Assembly (NCBI GenBank): GCA_964486825.1 | Contig: CAZAQS010000087.1 | Coordinates: 1-17,800, forward strand | DNA from: CAZAQS01 sp964486825 | GTDB lineage: Bacteria; Chloroflexota; Anaerolineae; Anaerolineales; UBA4823 | Reading direction: 5' to 3' | DNA length: 17,800 nucleotides | In this document: one piece after another, positions 5,551-13,736 of the stretch | Numbering within the stretch: position 1 is the stretch's first letter | How the letters are laid out: each line of letters opens with the position of its first letter | Notes under the pieces: generated by a model | Told to the model about the DNA's origin: nothing | Databases searched by the model: none | The model's input: the letters and a program-made list of their open reading frames with translations, nothing else | Program-made: the position numbers and the translations under genes

Positions 5551-6213
5551 ATGGAAGAAGTTGTATTACAAGCTAAAAAACGTGACATCATTGGGAAACA
5601 GGTAAAAACCCTTCGTAGGGCAGGAGGATTGCCAGCGGTCCTATATGGCTCCGGTATCGATCCTACACCCATCCTGTTGGATGCCAGGGAAGCAGGCCGG
5701 ATCCTCGGCAGCATCTCGACCTCCGCCGTGTTGACGATCGAAATGGATGGAGACCGGCATATGGCGCTTGTCCGAGACCGCCAGCGCCATATCCTGCTCG
5801 GTTCGCTCACCCATGTCGATTTTCAGGTAGTTTCCAGGACTGAAAAGCTGCGCACAGGGGTGGCATTGGAAGCGACTGGCATCTCTCCTGCAGTTGAGGA
5901 TGAAATTGGTATTCTGATGACGGGCCTGGAAGAGCTGCGCGTAGAGTGCTTCCCGCAAGACCTGCCCGAACGGATCGTAGTCGATATCTCTGGCCTGGAA
6001 AAGATTAGTGATGCGATCTATGTCAAAGATATCACACCGCCCGCCAATGTGGAATTCCTGGATGATCCAGAGGAAACCGTCTTCGTAATCACCGCTCCAA
6101 CTGCGGAAGAGATCCTTGAGGAAGAAGAAGTTGTTGAAGAGGAAGAGTTGGAAGAACCCGAAGTGATCGAACGCGGCAAGCGAGAAGAAGAAGAAGAAGA
6201 AGATTCGGAATAA
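5551..6213 (+). CDS. rplY: 50S ribosomal protein L25, CTC (general stress) form
   Basis: Ribosomal protein L25, which binds the loop E region of 5S rRNA in the central protuberance of the large subunit. The N-terminal 5S-binding domain covers residues 1-95 (AKKRDIIGKQVKTLRRAGGL, then VLYG and the closing HVDFQVV). The C-terminal TL5/CTC domain covers about 100-183. The last 35 residues are almost all Glu with a few Lys, Arg and Ser, encoded partly by a run of GAA codons. The reading frame is open up to 5362, but the ATG at 5551 has the ribosome site GAGGAAGG and matches the family start. The extra upstream codons overlap the promoter and leader. A bidirectional terminator follows. Length is normal for the CTC form. 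Confidence 0.95.
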   Translation: MEEVVLQAKKRDIIGKQVKTLRRAGGLPAVLYGSGIDPTPILLDAREAGRILGSISTSAVLTIEMDGDRHMALVRDRQRHILLGSLTHVDFQVVSRTEKLRTGVALEATGISPAVEDEIGILMTGLEELRVECFPQDLPERIVVDISGLEKISDAIYVKDITPPANVEFLDDPEETVFVITAPTAEEILEEEEVVEEEELEEPEVIERGKREEEEEEDSE

Positions 6214-6224
6214 GGATAGCGCTT

Positions 6225-6266
6225 AAAAATAAAACGGTGTACGCTTCACGGTGTACACCGTTTTTA
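6225..6266. terminator. Bidirectional rho-independent terminator
   Basis: A 12-bp stem (AAAACGGTGTAC 6231-6242, GTACACCGTTTT 6253-6264) around a 10-nt loop is followed by TTTTTAT on the plus strand and by TTTTATTTTT on the minus strand. It ends both L25 and the convergent Nudix operon. Confidence 0.9.
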
Positions 6267-6320
6267 TGTCCGTTAATCTATAAAGCCCCTAACCGCCAAT
6301 ACCAACCTCAATATTTGCTG

Positions 6321-6965
6321 CTAGCTGCGCTTGATAGCAGAGTTACCTGCCAGAATCTCCAGCAGGTTCAAGACGATATACGCGCTCACTCCCCAAAGCA
6401 CTTCTCCATCATACGGCTTGAAATACACCACCGGAATGGGTTCCCGAGGGCTTGGCAAAGCTCTGTACTTAATCTCGTGGCTCGATGGATCGGCCAGCCA
6501 GCCCCAGGGGATGGTAAAAACCCGGCTAACCTCGATATATGCCATGCGAATCGGGAAGGGCCAGGGCGCCAGGCCGACCACTGGGGTGACATTATAGTTA
6601 GAAATGGTCGTGAAGCTATTCATCCGGCCTAGGATCCGGACGCTCTCAGGAGGCAAGCCGATTTCTTCATACGCCTCACGAAGGGCAGTCTGCTCCGGAG
6701 AGGCGTCCCCATGGTCCGCACGTCCACCCGGGAATGCCACCTGCCCGCTGTGCTCGGGTAAATCGCTGTTACGGCGGGTAAAAAGGATATGCCATTCGTT
6801 GTCAACTCTCACAAATGGGATCAGCACAGCCGCCGGTCGGGGTGGTTCTGAGAAGACACCGGAATTTAGGTAATCCTCCAGGCCGGGCTCCGAAGGCAAG
6901 AAAGATCCCTGTGTGGATGAAAGTTTCCGTTGGATTTCATCAACCGTGAGCTTGTGCGTTGGCAT
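6321..6965 (-). CDS. Nudix hydrolase of the CoA diphosphatase type
   Basis: Nudix pyrophosphohydrolase related to NudL/YeaB, which cleave coenzyme A and its thioesters to 3',5'-ADP and phosphopantetheine. The signature of this subfamily is clear: LFTRRNSDLPEHSGQVAFPG (61-80), GGRADHGDAS (80-89) and the Nudix helix TALREAYEEIGL (93-104), where Glu97, Glu100 and Glu101 coordinate metal. Length (214) fits. A ribosome site (GAGGTG) precedes the ATG at 6965. It is last in a minus-strand operon, 11 bp after the TPR-like gene, and ends at a bidirectional terminator. The role is probably clearance of oxidised CoA or free acyl-CoA; the exact substrate is not readable from sequence. Confidence 0.87.
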   Translation of the reverse strand: MPTHKLTVDEIQRKLSSTQGSFLPSEPGLEDYLNSGVFSEPPRPAAVLIPFVRVDNEWHILFTRRNSDLPEHSGQVAFPGGRADHGDASPEQTALREAYEEIGLPPESVRILGRMNSFTTISNYNVTPVVGLAPWPFPIRMAYIEVSRVFTIPWGWLADPSSHEIKYRALPSPREPIPVVYFKPYDGEVLWGVSAYIVLNLLEILAGNSAIKRS

Positions 6966-6976
6966 CCCTTACACCT

Positions 6977-7543
6977 CTAAGGACCGGCCAGGCTGCCGCA
7001 GTACACACAAACCGGGCTTCTGCTGTCGCCTGTTTCGATATCTTCAACGCGCAAAATGGCTCCACATTTCGAGCATTTGAAGGCCGGGGGAGATGGGGTG
7101 GTCTCCAGGCCCGTAAAGGCGCCGGGGAGATGCTTTTCCAATTCCCGCTCCAGGAACTCCTTTATCTCTCCAGCCAGCTTGTCGAACCCCAGCCGGGCCA
7201 GATCCCCCACCAATAGGTTTCCGCTCTTTGCCAGGCGTTGAGGGTCTGCGCCACGTGACAGGATCTCCAGGCCCTGGCGTAGATGATATTCGCCTGTCTC
7301 GGTCTCACCAGCCATCAGCCTGGCCCGCCCACCCTGCAAGTGCAGGTGCGCGCTGGGTAGGAGGTGGCCGCGGTCTCCGGCGTCTCGGGCTTGCCTTTCA
7401 AAAAGGACTGCGGCATTGGCATGCTCGCCCCTTTCCATCAATTTATGGGCGCGGCGCAAGTCCTTCAGCGCCACTTCAGCCAGGGCAGGTTCGCCAGGTA
7501 AACCGTGCGTTTTTCCTCGCCTTGGAGGACGCCTGGGCGGCAT
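6977..7543 (-). CDS. TPR-like protein with C-terminal zinc ribbon, function unknown
   Basis: I do not recognise a named family. The N terminus is basic (Arg and Pro rich, 1-12). Residues 20-140 are helical with a TPR-like pattern (ALKDLRRAHKLMERGEHANA, then QGGRARLMAGETETGEYHLRQG), suggesting a small repeat scaffold. A Pro-rich linker (146-154) leads to a zinc ribbon with Cys157-x-x-Cys160 and Cys179-x-x-Cys182. It starts two bases after the stop of the tRNA methyltransferase gene (GAGGGAGG ribosome site overlapping that gene's end) and stops 11 bp before the Nudix gene. Tight packing suggests co-expression. A protein- or RNA-binding adaptor role is only a guess from the domain make-up. Confidence 0.75.
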   Translation of the reverse strand: MPPRRPPRRGKTHGLPGEPALAEVALKDLRRAHKLMERGEHANAAVLFERQARDAGDRGHLLPSAHLHLQGGRARLMAGETETGEYHLRQGLEILSRGADPQRLAKSGNLLVGDLARLGFDKLAGEIKEFLERELEKHLPGAFTGLETTPSPPAFKCSKCGAILRVEDIETGDSRSPVCVYCGSLAGP

Positions 7544-7545
7544 GC

Positions 7546-8442
7546 CTATGCCTCCCTCGCGGGTGGGGAAGCATCATCATCAATCTCTGAGCCCTCCGCT
7601 ACCCTCTCGCTGCCAGCTATCACAAAGCCTTCTTCCAGGTCCAAATCGTCTTTTGGAGGCAGGATAGGCCTTGAAAAGATCAGGTAACCGGTATGAGCCA
7701 CCATACGATCGGTCGGTCGGAGCTTTTCAGGAATGGCCTGGTAATAGCGCAGCATGATTTCACAGACTTCGATAAAGACGAAATTTCCCCGTTGTAATGC
7801 AGTGAGCAGGCGGGTGACCTGGTTCATGGTAGGTAAGATCGTTCCGAAAAAGCCACCTGGCTTGAGAGCACTACGGACCTGCTCGATGAAATCGTATGGG
7901 TTGGGGAGGTCGAGGAAGAGCGCATCCACGCCGCGTTCATCGAAGCCTTCCCGGATATCCTTTAGTTTGAATGTAACTCTGTCCTCCAGGCCCAACCCAC
8001 GGATGTTTTTCTGCGCCAGCTTCTGCATCTCCGGCCTGGCTTCATAGGTTGTCACATGTCCTTGTGGACCGACCATGCTGGCAAGCGCTGTCGTAAATGC
8101 GCCAGAGCCTGTCCCTGCTTCCAACACGTGTTGCCCGGGTCCAATATTCATCATCATCAGGATGAACCCGATATCCTTGGCGTACATGATCTGCGTGTTG
8201 CGCTTGGTTTGCTGGAGCAGGTCTGATAGTGAAGGGACCAGCAGCACGAAGGTGCGACCTAAATGGCTGTATATCATGCTCCCCCAGGGCAAACCGATCA
8301 GGTCGTTGTGCTTGAGTATACCCCGGTGGGTTTGTAGAGCTTCTCCGCGGGTAAGGCGGACGATAAAATGTTTTTGCCGTGGCCCTGCCAGGAGGGCGAG
8401 ATCACCCTCTTGCGCATGAGTCCGGTCCTGGTCAGGAGTCAT
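7546..8442 (-). CDS. trmI: tRNA (adenine-58-N1)-methyltransferase, TrmI type
   Basis: SAM-dependent methyltransferase that makes m1A58 (sometimes also 57) in the T loop of tRNA, stabilising its fold. The N-terminal beta domain (1-75) has GDLALLAGPRQKHFIVRL and the family-typical HRGILKHNDLIG. The Rossmann domain follows, with motif I VLEAGTGSGAFT (106-117), an acidic ribose-binding Glu at 134, and motif IV LDLPNPY (177-183). The last 40 residues are an acidic, low-complexity tail that exceeds the usual length of about 255. First of a tightly packed set (TrmI, TPR-like, Nudix), it starts 48 bp after the S9 peptidase stop, so it could also be co-transcribed with that gene. The ribosome site is weak. 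Confidence 0.9.
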   Translation of the reverse strand: MTPDQDRTHAQEGDLALLAGPRQKHFIVRLTRGEALQTHRGILKHNDLIGLPWGSMIYSHLGRTFVLLVPSLSDLLQQTKRNTQIMYAKDIGFILMMMNIGPGQHVLEAGTGSGAFTTALASMVGPQGHVTTYEARPEMQKLAQKNIRGLGLEDRVTFKLKDIREGFDERGVDALFLDLPNPYDFIEQVRSALKPGGFFGTILPTMNQVTRLLTALQRGNFVFIEVCEIMLRYYQAIPEKLRPTDRMVAHTGYLIFSRPILPPKDDLDLEEGFVIAGSERVAEGSEIDDDASPPAREA

Positions 8443-8490
8443 GCTGGATCAACCTTTTCCTATCTATCGATTTACTCGCTATGGCTGTGC

Positions 8491-10395
8491 TCATGGGTTG
8501 AGATGCTTTTGGAAGAAATCCGTGATGGCGTTATAGCAGGTTACCCGGTTTTCATATTTCAACACATCATGGCCTTCGTTGGGAAACATCAGGTATTCGA
8601 CCTCTTTGCCTTTCGAGCGCAGGTATTCTACCAGGTCCCGCGATTCTTGCTCAACCACACGCGGGTCATTTTTCCCCTGGATAACAAGCAATGGGCAGTC
8701 GATCTTCTCGATAAGGGTGCGTGGAGAACGATCCTTAAGGAAGTCAGCGTCTTTATCAGGGTCGCCTACCGCTATCGCAAAGTATGGCTTCCATGTTTCC
8801 GGTATACGCTCCATGAAAGTGACCAGGTCATAAGGACCGAACATATCCACTGCCGCAGACCAAAGCTCCGGATGCCGTGAGGCCAGCATTAGCGTCATAT
8901 ATCCCCCGTAAGATCGCCCGGTGACGCCAGCTCGCGAGGTATCGACCCGTGGATCGTCTCCCAGGATTTTCATAGCGAATACATGGTCCAGCCGGTCATT
9001 GCCTCCCCAGTCGTTGTCGACTTGCTTGGTATAACTCAAGCCATAACCGGTGCTGCCGCGCACGTTGGGGACGAAAACTGCGAAACCTCTCAGGGTCAGG
9101 AATTGGATAAGCGGCATGGAGAACCAGGCGAAATCTGGCCTCTCCTGGCCTTGGGGGCCGCCATGCACATAGTACACCAAGGGACGTGCGCCCTCATATC
9201 CGAGGGCTGGAGATGGCAGGTAAAGGCGGGCAGATACCCGAGTCCCGTCAAAGGATATGAAGGATGCATCCTCTCCGGCAGATAACCACTCCTGGGGGAT
9301 ACCCATTATCCTCTCGGCTGTATGTAACACCACTTGCTGGCGCTGCTTGCCTTCTACTGTGAAGATCTGGGTAGGAGTTGTCGCCTTGGAGAAGGAGATG
9401 ATATACCTGTCTCCAGGTTCGTCATATCCAGCCGATTCCAGAACCCCGTCCGAGAGTTGTCCCACACCGCAAATTACAAAATCACACTGGAACTTTAGCC
9501 CACCGGTATAGAAAGTACCCTCGTATAACCAGGAGGATCCATCGATATTGTATTCCAGCAGGTAGCGGTCGTCCTTGAGTTGCTTCAAGCTCACCATTTC
9601 CCCGGCGCCGGTATGTTTCAAGCCGCCGACGGTGACGGGCTTGACGTTTTCGGGATTGGAGAAATCCATATAACCCAGGTCGTACGAATCCGTAAAGATG
9701 GCGCTGACGATGAGAATGCCTTTTTCATCCGGCGTAAAGCGCCCATCGATGATCCCGTTGAATGGGACATCCTGACCCTCCTGGCGTTCTTCCAGGGGCG
9801 TTCCATAGAGCAGCCGGTTTTCCTGCTGATCCTTCTGCCACAGGTATACGACATGGTCGCCAACCGTGTAAGTATCCACCAGGATAGCCTTGCCATGATC
9901 CGAGCTATGAGCAACGGGATAACTACCCCACTTGCTGGCGCCCAATGATACCAACTCGCCAGTTTCCAGGTTTCCCTGGTAAGCTGTTTGAAGCTGTTCG
10001 CTGCGTGACTCGGCGTTTAAATAGGCTATATTCCTCTCAGGATCACATTCCAACAGGTGTACCCGGTAGTCTGCAAAGAAGTTCTCGAAGGCAGGTTCAG
10101 GGAAACCGCCTTCTAAAGGGACCAGCATGGGCTGGTAGTTTTCGTCTCCATCCTGGTCGATCATCACCAGGATTTTTCCAAGCTTTTGGAAGACATAGAA
10201 GTTCTTGCCGTCGATCAAGTGTGGGTTTTGAAGGGCGATTTGGGGAGGGATAAGCGGTTCTGGCACACTTCCCCCATATCTCATCCCATACAGGCTAAAA
10301 TGGCCGCTCAGGTTGCTGAGGAAGTAGATGCGCTCGCCGACAAGTTGTGGGACGAGGAACAATCGGGCGGTTAGAAGCGATTCAATCCTTACCAT
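8491..10395 (-). CDS. S9-family serine peptidase (acylaminoacyl-peptidase/prolyl oligopeptidase type)
   Basis: Serine peptidase that would cleave short peptides or remove acyl-amino acids. The first 370 or so residues form a beta-propeller-like domain with repeated strands, and the C-terminal 260 form the alpha/beta hydrolase. Numbered from the chosen start, the catalytic triad is Ser495 in GRSYGGYM, Asp577 in GKNDPRV and His609 in NEGHD. The oxyanion motif HGGP lies at 411-414. I choose the ATG at 10395 because AAAGGAAAG lies just upstream. The in-frame ATG at 10413 has no ribosome site and overlaps a TATTAT (10417-10412) that may be the -10. No signal peptide is visible, so it is probably cytoplasmic. 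Length 634 is normal. Confidence 0.92.
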   Translation of the reverse strand: MVRIESLLTARLFLVPQLVGERIYFLSNLSGHFSLYGMRYGGSVPEPLIPPQIALQNPHLIDGKNFYVFQKLGKILVMIDQDGDENYQPMLVPLEGGFPEPAFENFFADYRVHLLECDPERNIAYLNAESRSEQLQTAYQGNLETGELVSLGASKWGSYPVAHSSDHGKAILVDTYTVGDHVVYLWQKDQQENRLLYGTPLEERQEGQDVPFNGIIDGRFTPDEKGILIVSAIFTDSYDLGYMDFSNPENVKPVTVGGLKHTGAGEMVSLKQLKDDRYLLEYNIDGSSWLYEGTFYTGGLKFQCDFVICGVGQLSDGVLESAGYDEPGDRYIISFSKATTPTQIFTVEGKQRQQVVLHTAERIMGIPQEWLSAGEDASFISFDGTRVSARLYLPSPALGYEGARPLVYYVHGGPQGQERPDFAWFSMPLIQFLTLRGFAVFVPNVRGSTGYGLSYTKQVDNDWGGNDRLDHVFAMKILGDDPRVDTSRAGVTGRSYGGYMTLMLASRHPELWSAAVDMFGPYDLVTFMERIPETWKPYFAIAVGDPDKDADFLKDRSPRTLIEKIDCPLLVIQGKNDPRVVEQESRDLVEYLRSKGKEVEYLMFPNEGHDVLKYENRVTCYNAITDFFQKHLNP

Positions 10396-10463
10396 CGGAT
10401 ACTTTCCTTTCATAATATGCTGTTTTGTACTTTCAAATAAGCTGCAGGCACGGGCAAAATACC

Positions 10464-10492
10464 TTGACGAAAATCTTTTTGACTGATAAACT
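10464..10492 (+). promoter_or_regulatory. Sigma70-like promoter of the cold-shock gene
   Basis: TTGACG (10464-10469), a 17-nt spacer and TAAACT (10487-10492). The transcript should start near 10499, giving a leader of about 165 nt. The -35 and spacing match those of the L25 promoter. Confidence 0.65.
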
Positions 10493-10498
10493 GCGCAG

Positions 10499-10665
10499 AT
10501 TAGGTGGCACGTGTGTTCTCACTAGGAATTCGTAGGGAGCCGGTCTGAACAGGAAATCCGTTTAGGCCGGTAGATCTGTCCATTTGTACCGGCGTTCCAC
10601 GACCGCTGAAGGACTACATGATCGCCATCACTCAATCTTTTTTTAAGTGTGATAAGGAGTACAAA
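10499..10665 (+). promoter_or_regulatory. Long cold-shock mRNA leader with alternative pairings
   Basis: GCCGGT occurs twice (10539-10544 and 10566-10571), and either copy can pair with the single ACCGGC at 10588-10593. The upstream copy gains further pairs (GGGA 10535-10538 with TTCC 10595-10598), so two mutually exclusive folds are possible. Long leaders that refold with temperature are known for cspA-type mRNAs. The ribosome site AAGGAG lies at 10654-10659. Confidence 0.4.
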
Positions 10666-10875
10666 ATGAGCGAACGTGTAACAGGAACGGTCAAGTGGTT
10701 CAATGCCAGTAAAGGCTACGGCTTTATTGAGCGGCAGGACGGCCCGGATGTATTTGTCCACTTCTCCGCCATTCAAGGCGAAGGCTTTCGTTCCCTTCAG
10801 GAAGGCCAGCGGGTGGAATTTACGATCGAGCAAGGTCCGAAGGGGCTCCAGGCTGCTGACGTCGTAGCAATCTAG
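10666..10875 (+). CDS. Cold-shock domain protein
   Basis: Single cold-shock domain of 69 residues that binds single-stranded RNA or DNA and melts mRNA structure. Motifs: VKWFNASKGYGFI with RNP1 KGYGFI (16-21) and RNP2 VFVHF (29-33), then FSAIQGEGFRSLQEGQRVEF and the closing KGLQAADV. The start at 10666 has AAGGAG 6 nt upstream; an in-frame ATG at 10618 would add 16 residues unlike the family and lacks a ribosome site. The gene stands alone with its own promoter, long leader and strong terminator. A role in cold or growth-phase response is expected, but constitutive paralogues of this family also exist. Confidence 0.97.
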   Translation: MSERVTGTVKWFNASKGYGFIERQDGPDVFVHFSAIQGEGFRSLQEGQRVEFTIEQGPKGLQAADVVAI

Positions 10876-10899
10876 CCGGCTTACGAATCGCCCTCTGCC

Positions 10900-10931
10900 T
10901 CTCCCTCGATGCGTTCGAGGGAGATTTTTTT
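10900..10931 (+). terminator. Rho-independent terminator of the cold-shock gene
   Basis: A 10-bp stem (TCTCCCTCGA 10900-10909, TCGAGGGAGA 10915-10924) with a 5-nt loop is followed by seven T residues. It serves the plus strand only; the convergent minus operon has no T tract here. Confidence 0.92.
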
Positions 10932-10939
10932 CTCCTTTA

Positions 10940-11209
10940 TCAGCTCCTCTCGACTTCGATCAAGCTCAACCAGTAACCCACGCCCAGGAACATAAAACTG
11001 GTCACACTGGCTGTGCCCAGGTGGAGGGCGCCCACCTGATCGAAGTTCCAACCCAGGTAAGAAGCCAGGATTTGACCAGCCATAAAACCCAACCAGCCAA
11101 GGAGTAAGAAGAGCATCAAGCGGCCCAGTCCCCCTCCTAAGAACAGGTGAAATATTGCCCCATACAGGCTGGCTACTAAAAATCCAAGGATCAGAGCTGG
11201 CAATGTCAT
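10940..11209 (-). CDS. Small membrane protein, function unknown
   Basis: An 89-residue, very hydrophobic protein with about three membrane spans (PALILGFLVASLYGAIFHLF, then the LMLFLLLGWLGFMAGQILA stretch, then a C-terminal span ending YWLSLIEVERS). I recognise no family. The ATG at 11209 is preferred because GGTGAG lies 4-5 nt upstream; a GTG three codons earlier (11218) is possible but has no ribosome site. It follows mnmA by about 20 bp on the same strand and is probably the last gene of the iscS-mnmA operon. A functional link to tRNA thiolation is not evident. Confidence 0.75.
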   Translation of the reverse strand: MTLPALILGFLVASLYGAIFHLFLGGGLGRLMLFLLLGWLGFMAGQILASYLGWNFDQVGALHLGTASVTSFMFLGVGYWLSLIEVERS

Positions 11210-11229
11210 AAGGCTCACCAGGGTCTATT

Positions 11230-12312
11230 CTACCAGTTTTTCGTGATCAAACCCCCACCGAGACATACCTCATCCTGGTAAAAAACGGCTGCTTGCCCGG
11301 GAGTGATATCGCGCAGGGGCTCATCGAAGCTTACGAAAGCGCGGTTGCCCTCCATAGGAGTTATTTGCGCGCTGGCCTCCTGCGCTTTATAGCGGATCTT
11401 CACCCGTGCCCGGAAGGTCTCGGCAGGGGTTTGGCCAGACACCCAATTTACATTCATCGCCGTTAGTTCGCTTGAACCGAGCTCATCTCGCCTGCCAACC
11501 ACAAGCAGGTTCTGTTTCAAATCCTTTTCCAGTACGTACAGAGGCGTAGGTGACGTGATCCCCAGGCCTTTCCTTTGCCCGATGGTGTAGAATGCCAATC
11601 CTTGATGCTGTCCAAGCGCCTGCCCCGCCCTGTTGACGATCAATCCCCTGTTTTGTACATGCTCCCCGGCATGCCTGGACAGGAATCCCTGGTAATCCCC
11701 ATTACCCAGGAAACACAAGTCCTGGCTGTCAGGCCGCTCGGCAGTCGGGATTTTTTTCTCGCGGGCCATCTGTCGCACCTGTTGCTTGGTATACTCTCCT
11801 AAAGGGAAAAGCGCACGGGCGAGCTGTTCCTGGCCCAATACGTGCAGGACATAGGATTGGTCCTTGGAGGCATCGGCAGCTCGCAAAAGCTGGATATGGC
11901 CTTGATCATCCTTCCCTAACCTTGCATAATGACCCGTTGCCATAAAGTCAGCCCCGATTGCGAGCGCTCTCTTCAGCAGGAATTCCCAGCGGATGTGCCG
12001 GTTGCAAACCAGGCAGGGGTTCGGGGTATCACCGCGGGAATATCCTTCGATGAAATAACCTACTACCTGCCGGTGGAATATCTCCTGTGCATCGACTGCA
12101 TAGAAAGGGATGCCCAGCCGGGCCGATACCCGGCGCGCCAAAGCCATCTGATCGGGCGTGCAGCAGCGGTTATCGGCTTCCTTGCCCGACTCGCTCCACA
12201 GGCGCATCATCATCCCGATGACCTCATAACCTTGCTCGACCAGCAATGCTGCTGCCACCGAGCTATCTACACCGCCGCTCATGGCGACGACCACCTTTGG
12301 CTTGCTTTCCAT
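11230..12312 (-). CDS. mnmA: tRNA-specific 2-thiouridylase MnmA
   Basis: Enzyme that puts sulfur on position 2 of the wobble uridine (U34) of tRNA for Lys, Glu and Gln, using ATP and a persulfide relay. The PP-loop is SGGVDSS (12-18). The tRNA-binding core has TPNPCLVCNR (96-105) with Cys103 as the expected catalytic cysteine, and DSQDLCFLG (195-203) with Cys200 as its partner, matching Cys102/Cys199 of the E. coli enzyme. HYARL and the C-terminal beta-barrel domain (about 280-360) complete a normal 360-residue protein. It lies 26 bp after the cysteine desulfurase gene, the expected sulfur donor, so the two form a functional operon. An extra Cys100 is present. Confidence 0.96.
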   Translation of the reverse strand: MESKPKVVVAMSGGVDSSVAAALLVEQGYEVIGMMMRLWSESGKEADNRCCTPDQMALARRVSARLGIPFYAVDAQEIFHRQVVGYFIEGYSRGDTPNPCLVCNRHIRWEFLLKRALAIGADFMATGHYARLGKDDQGHIQLLRAADASKDQSYVLHVLGQEQLARALFPLGEYTKQQVRQMAREKKIPTAERPDSQDLCFLGNGDYQGFLSRHAGEHVQNRGLIVNRAGQALGQHQGLAFYTIGQRKGLGITSPTPLYVLEKDLKQNLLVVGRRDELGSSELTAMNVNWVSGQTPAETFRARVKIRYKAQEASAQITPMEGNRAFVSFDEPLRDITPGQAAVFYQDEVCLGGGLITKNW

Positions 12313-12338
12313 CTCGAAGTATTAACTCTTTCCTTTTA

Positions 12339-13526
12339 TCATTGATTGCTTAGCTCTCGCAGGCGCTCGACCAGGCCGGGGAGGGTAGCCAGAAAAGTCT
12401 CGATCTCCTCAGGTTCTGTGCTTTTTCCCAGAGTGACGCGTAGGGATCCCAAGGCCCACTCGGGTTGCAATCCCAGGGCAGCCAGTACCTCTGATGGCTC
12501 TGGATCCCCTGTCTTACAGGCCGAGCCAGAAGAGCACGCGAATCCAGCGATATCTAGCATCATTAACAACGCGTTGCCATCTACCCCCCGAAAGGCGAAA
12601 CTGGCATGGTTTGGAAGGCGCTCTGAGGGGTGACCAGTCAAGAGGCTTTCCGGGATATTCTCCAGGACTTCGCCGATCAAATGGTCCCTTAAAGGTAGCA
12701 AGCGCTCGCCATGCTGCTGGCGTTCTGCTTGAGCTAGGTGTAAGGCTTCCGCCATCCCGATGATATAGGGGATATTGCTGGTCCCCGCTCTACGGCCGCC
12801 TTCCTGACCACCACCGGTTTGGACAGCCAGCAGTGGAACACCTTCCCGAACATAGAGCGCCCCCACGCCCTTTGGCCCGTAGAATTTGTGCGCACCCAGG
12901 GACATAAGGTCTACATTCAGCTCGTCTACCCCAACCGGCAGGTAGGCTGCCGCCTGGACAGCGTCGCTATGGAAAAGCACGCCTCTCTCTTTACAGGTCT
13001 GGCCTATCTCGGCGATGGGGTTGATCGTCCCGATCTCATTATTGGCATAGATGACCGAAACAAGGGCTGTCTCCGGTCTCAAGAACCTGGCAACTTCATC
13101 CGCAGATACCCTTCCGGTCTCATCCACTGGCAGGTATTCGACCTCGAAACCGTGTATATCGGCTAGTTGCTCAGCTGTCCGGGAGACGGCGTGGTGTTCA
13201 ACAGGGCTGATCAAAATATGGTTAGCCGCTCGCTTCTCTCGAGCTGCCAGGGCTGCTCCCCTCAATGCTAGGTTATCGCTCTCCGATCCACAGGAGGTGA
13301 AGATCACTTCCTTGGGGGAACAACCGAGCACTTCCGCCAGGGTCTCGCGCGCCCCCTCAAGAGCCGCCTCAGCTTGTTGGCCAAAGGTATGGACAGAAGA
13401 CGGGTTACCGAATACCTCGGAGAAAAATGGCAACATAGCATGCAAAACCCGCTGGTCAACCGGGGTGGTTGCAGCATAATCGAAGTAAATTCTTTTGAGT
13501 TGGTTTTCTGAAATACTTTCTGTCAT
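12339..13526 (-). CDS. Cysteine desulfurase (NifS/IscS family)
   Basis: Pyridoxal-phosphate enzyme that takes sulfur from cysteine and holds it as a persulfide, supplying MnmA and probably Fe-S assembly. From the ATG at 13526, the PLP lysine is Lys214 in SLGAHKFYGPKG, with His112 in VEHHAVS stacking on the cofactor. The loop FACSSGSACKTG carries active-site Cys337. The sequence opens with YFDYAATTPVD as usual. I choose the ATG at 13526 because AGGA lies 7 nt upstream; an ATG at 13532 sits too close to it. The loop suggests the group I (IscS/NifS) form. First gene of the operon with mnmA. No scaffold gene (iscU) is nearby, which fits a role chiefly in tRNA thiolation. Confidence 0.94.
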   Translation of the reverse strand: MTESISENQLKRIYFDYAATTPVDQRVLHAMLPFFSEVFGNPSSVHTFGQQAEAALEGARETLAEVLGCSPKEVIFTSCGSESDNLALRGAALAAREKRAANHILISPVEHHAVSRTAEQLADIHGFEVEYLPVDETGRVSADEVARFLRPETALVSVIYANNEIGTINPIAEIGQTCKERGVLFHSDAVQAAAYLPVGVDELNVDLMSLGAHKFYGPKGVGALYVREGVPLLAVQTGGGQEGGRRAGTSNIPYIIGMAEALHLAQAERQQHGERLLPLRDHLIGEVLENIPESLLTGHPSERLPNHASFAFRGVDGNALLMMLDIAGFACSSGSACKTGDPEPSEVLAALGLQPEWALGSLRVTLGKSTEPEEIETFLATLPGLVERLRELSNQ

Positions 13527-13601
13527 TGCCATATCCTATTCATGAGAACCAATGCGTGGCAAGCCTATACATTACCTCGTAGGCCAGCGATTTCCAGGGC
13601 G

Positions 13602-13607
13602 ATTATA
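13602..13607 (-). promoter_or_regulatory. -10 element of the desulfurase-mnmA operon
   Basis: A perfect TATAAT lies on the minus strand, giving an expected start near 13595 and a 5' UTR of about 70 nt. No good -35 is present 17 nt upstream, which suggests help from an activator or an extended -10. Confidence 0.5.
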
Positions 13608-13627
13608 GCACGCTTGTACTCCTGGTG

Positions 13628-13683
13628 AGGTTTTTATTATGATAAATATTATCAAAATTACATTAACAGGTTTTTGATAACCT
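13628..13683. repeat. AT-rich dyads and direct repeats in a divergent control region
   Basis: TGATAA-ATA-TTATCA (13640-13654) is a perfect dyad. AGGTTTTT occurs twice, 40 bp apart (13628-13635, 13668-13675), and AGGTT-N6-AACCT (13668-13683) is a second dyad. They lie between the promoters of the divergent desulfurase and phosphohexomutase genes and look like operator sites. I cannot name a regulator. Confidence 0.4.
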
Positions 13684-13736
13684 ATTTGTAGCAAATTTAT
13701 CTGAAATTACTCTTCCCCCCGCTTCTTATCCACTGA

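Noticed and set aside
8368..8880. 170-codon plus-strand frame
   Set aside because: It spans the junction antisense to trmI and the S9 peptidase, both with intact motifs.
10522..10833. 103-codon minus-strand frame over the cold-shock gene
   Set aside because: It is antisense to a certain cold-shock gene and its leader.
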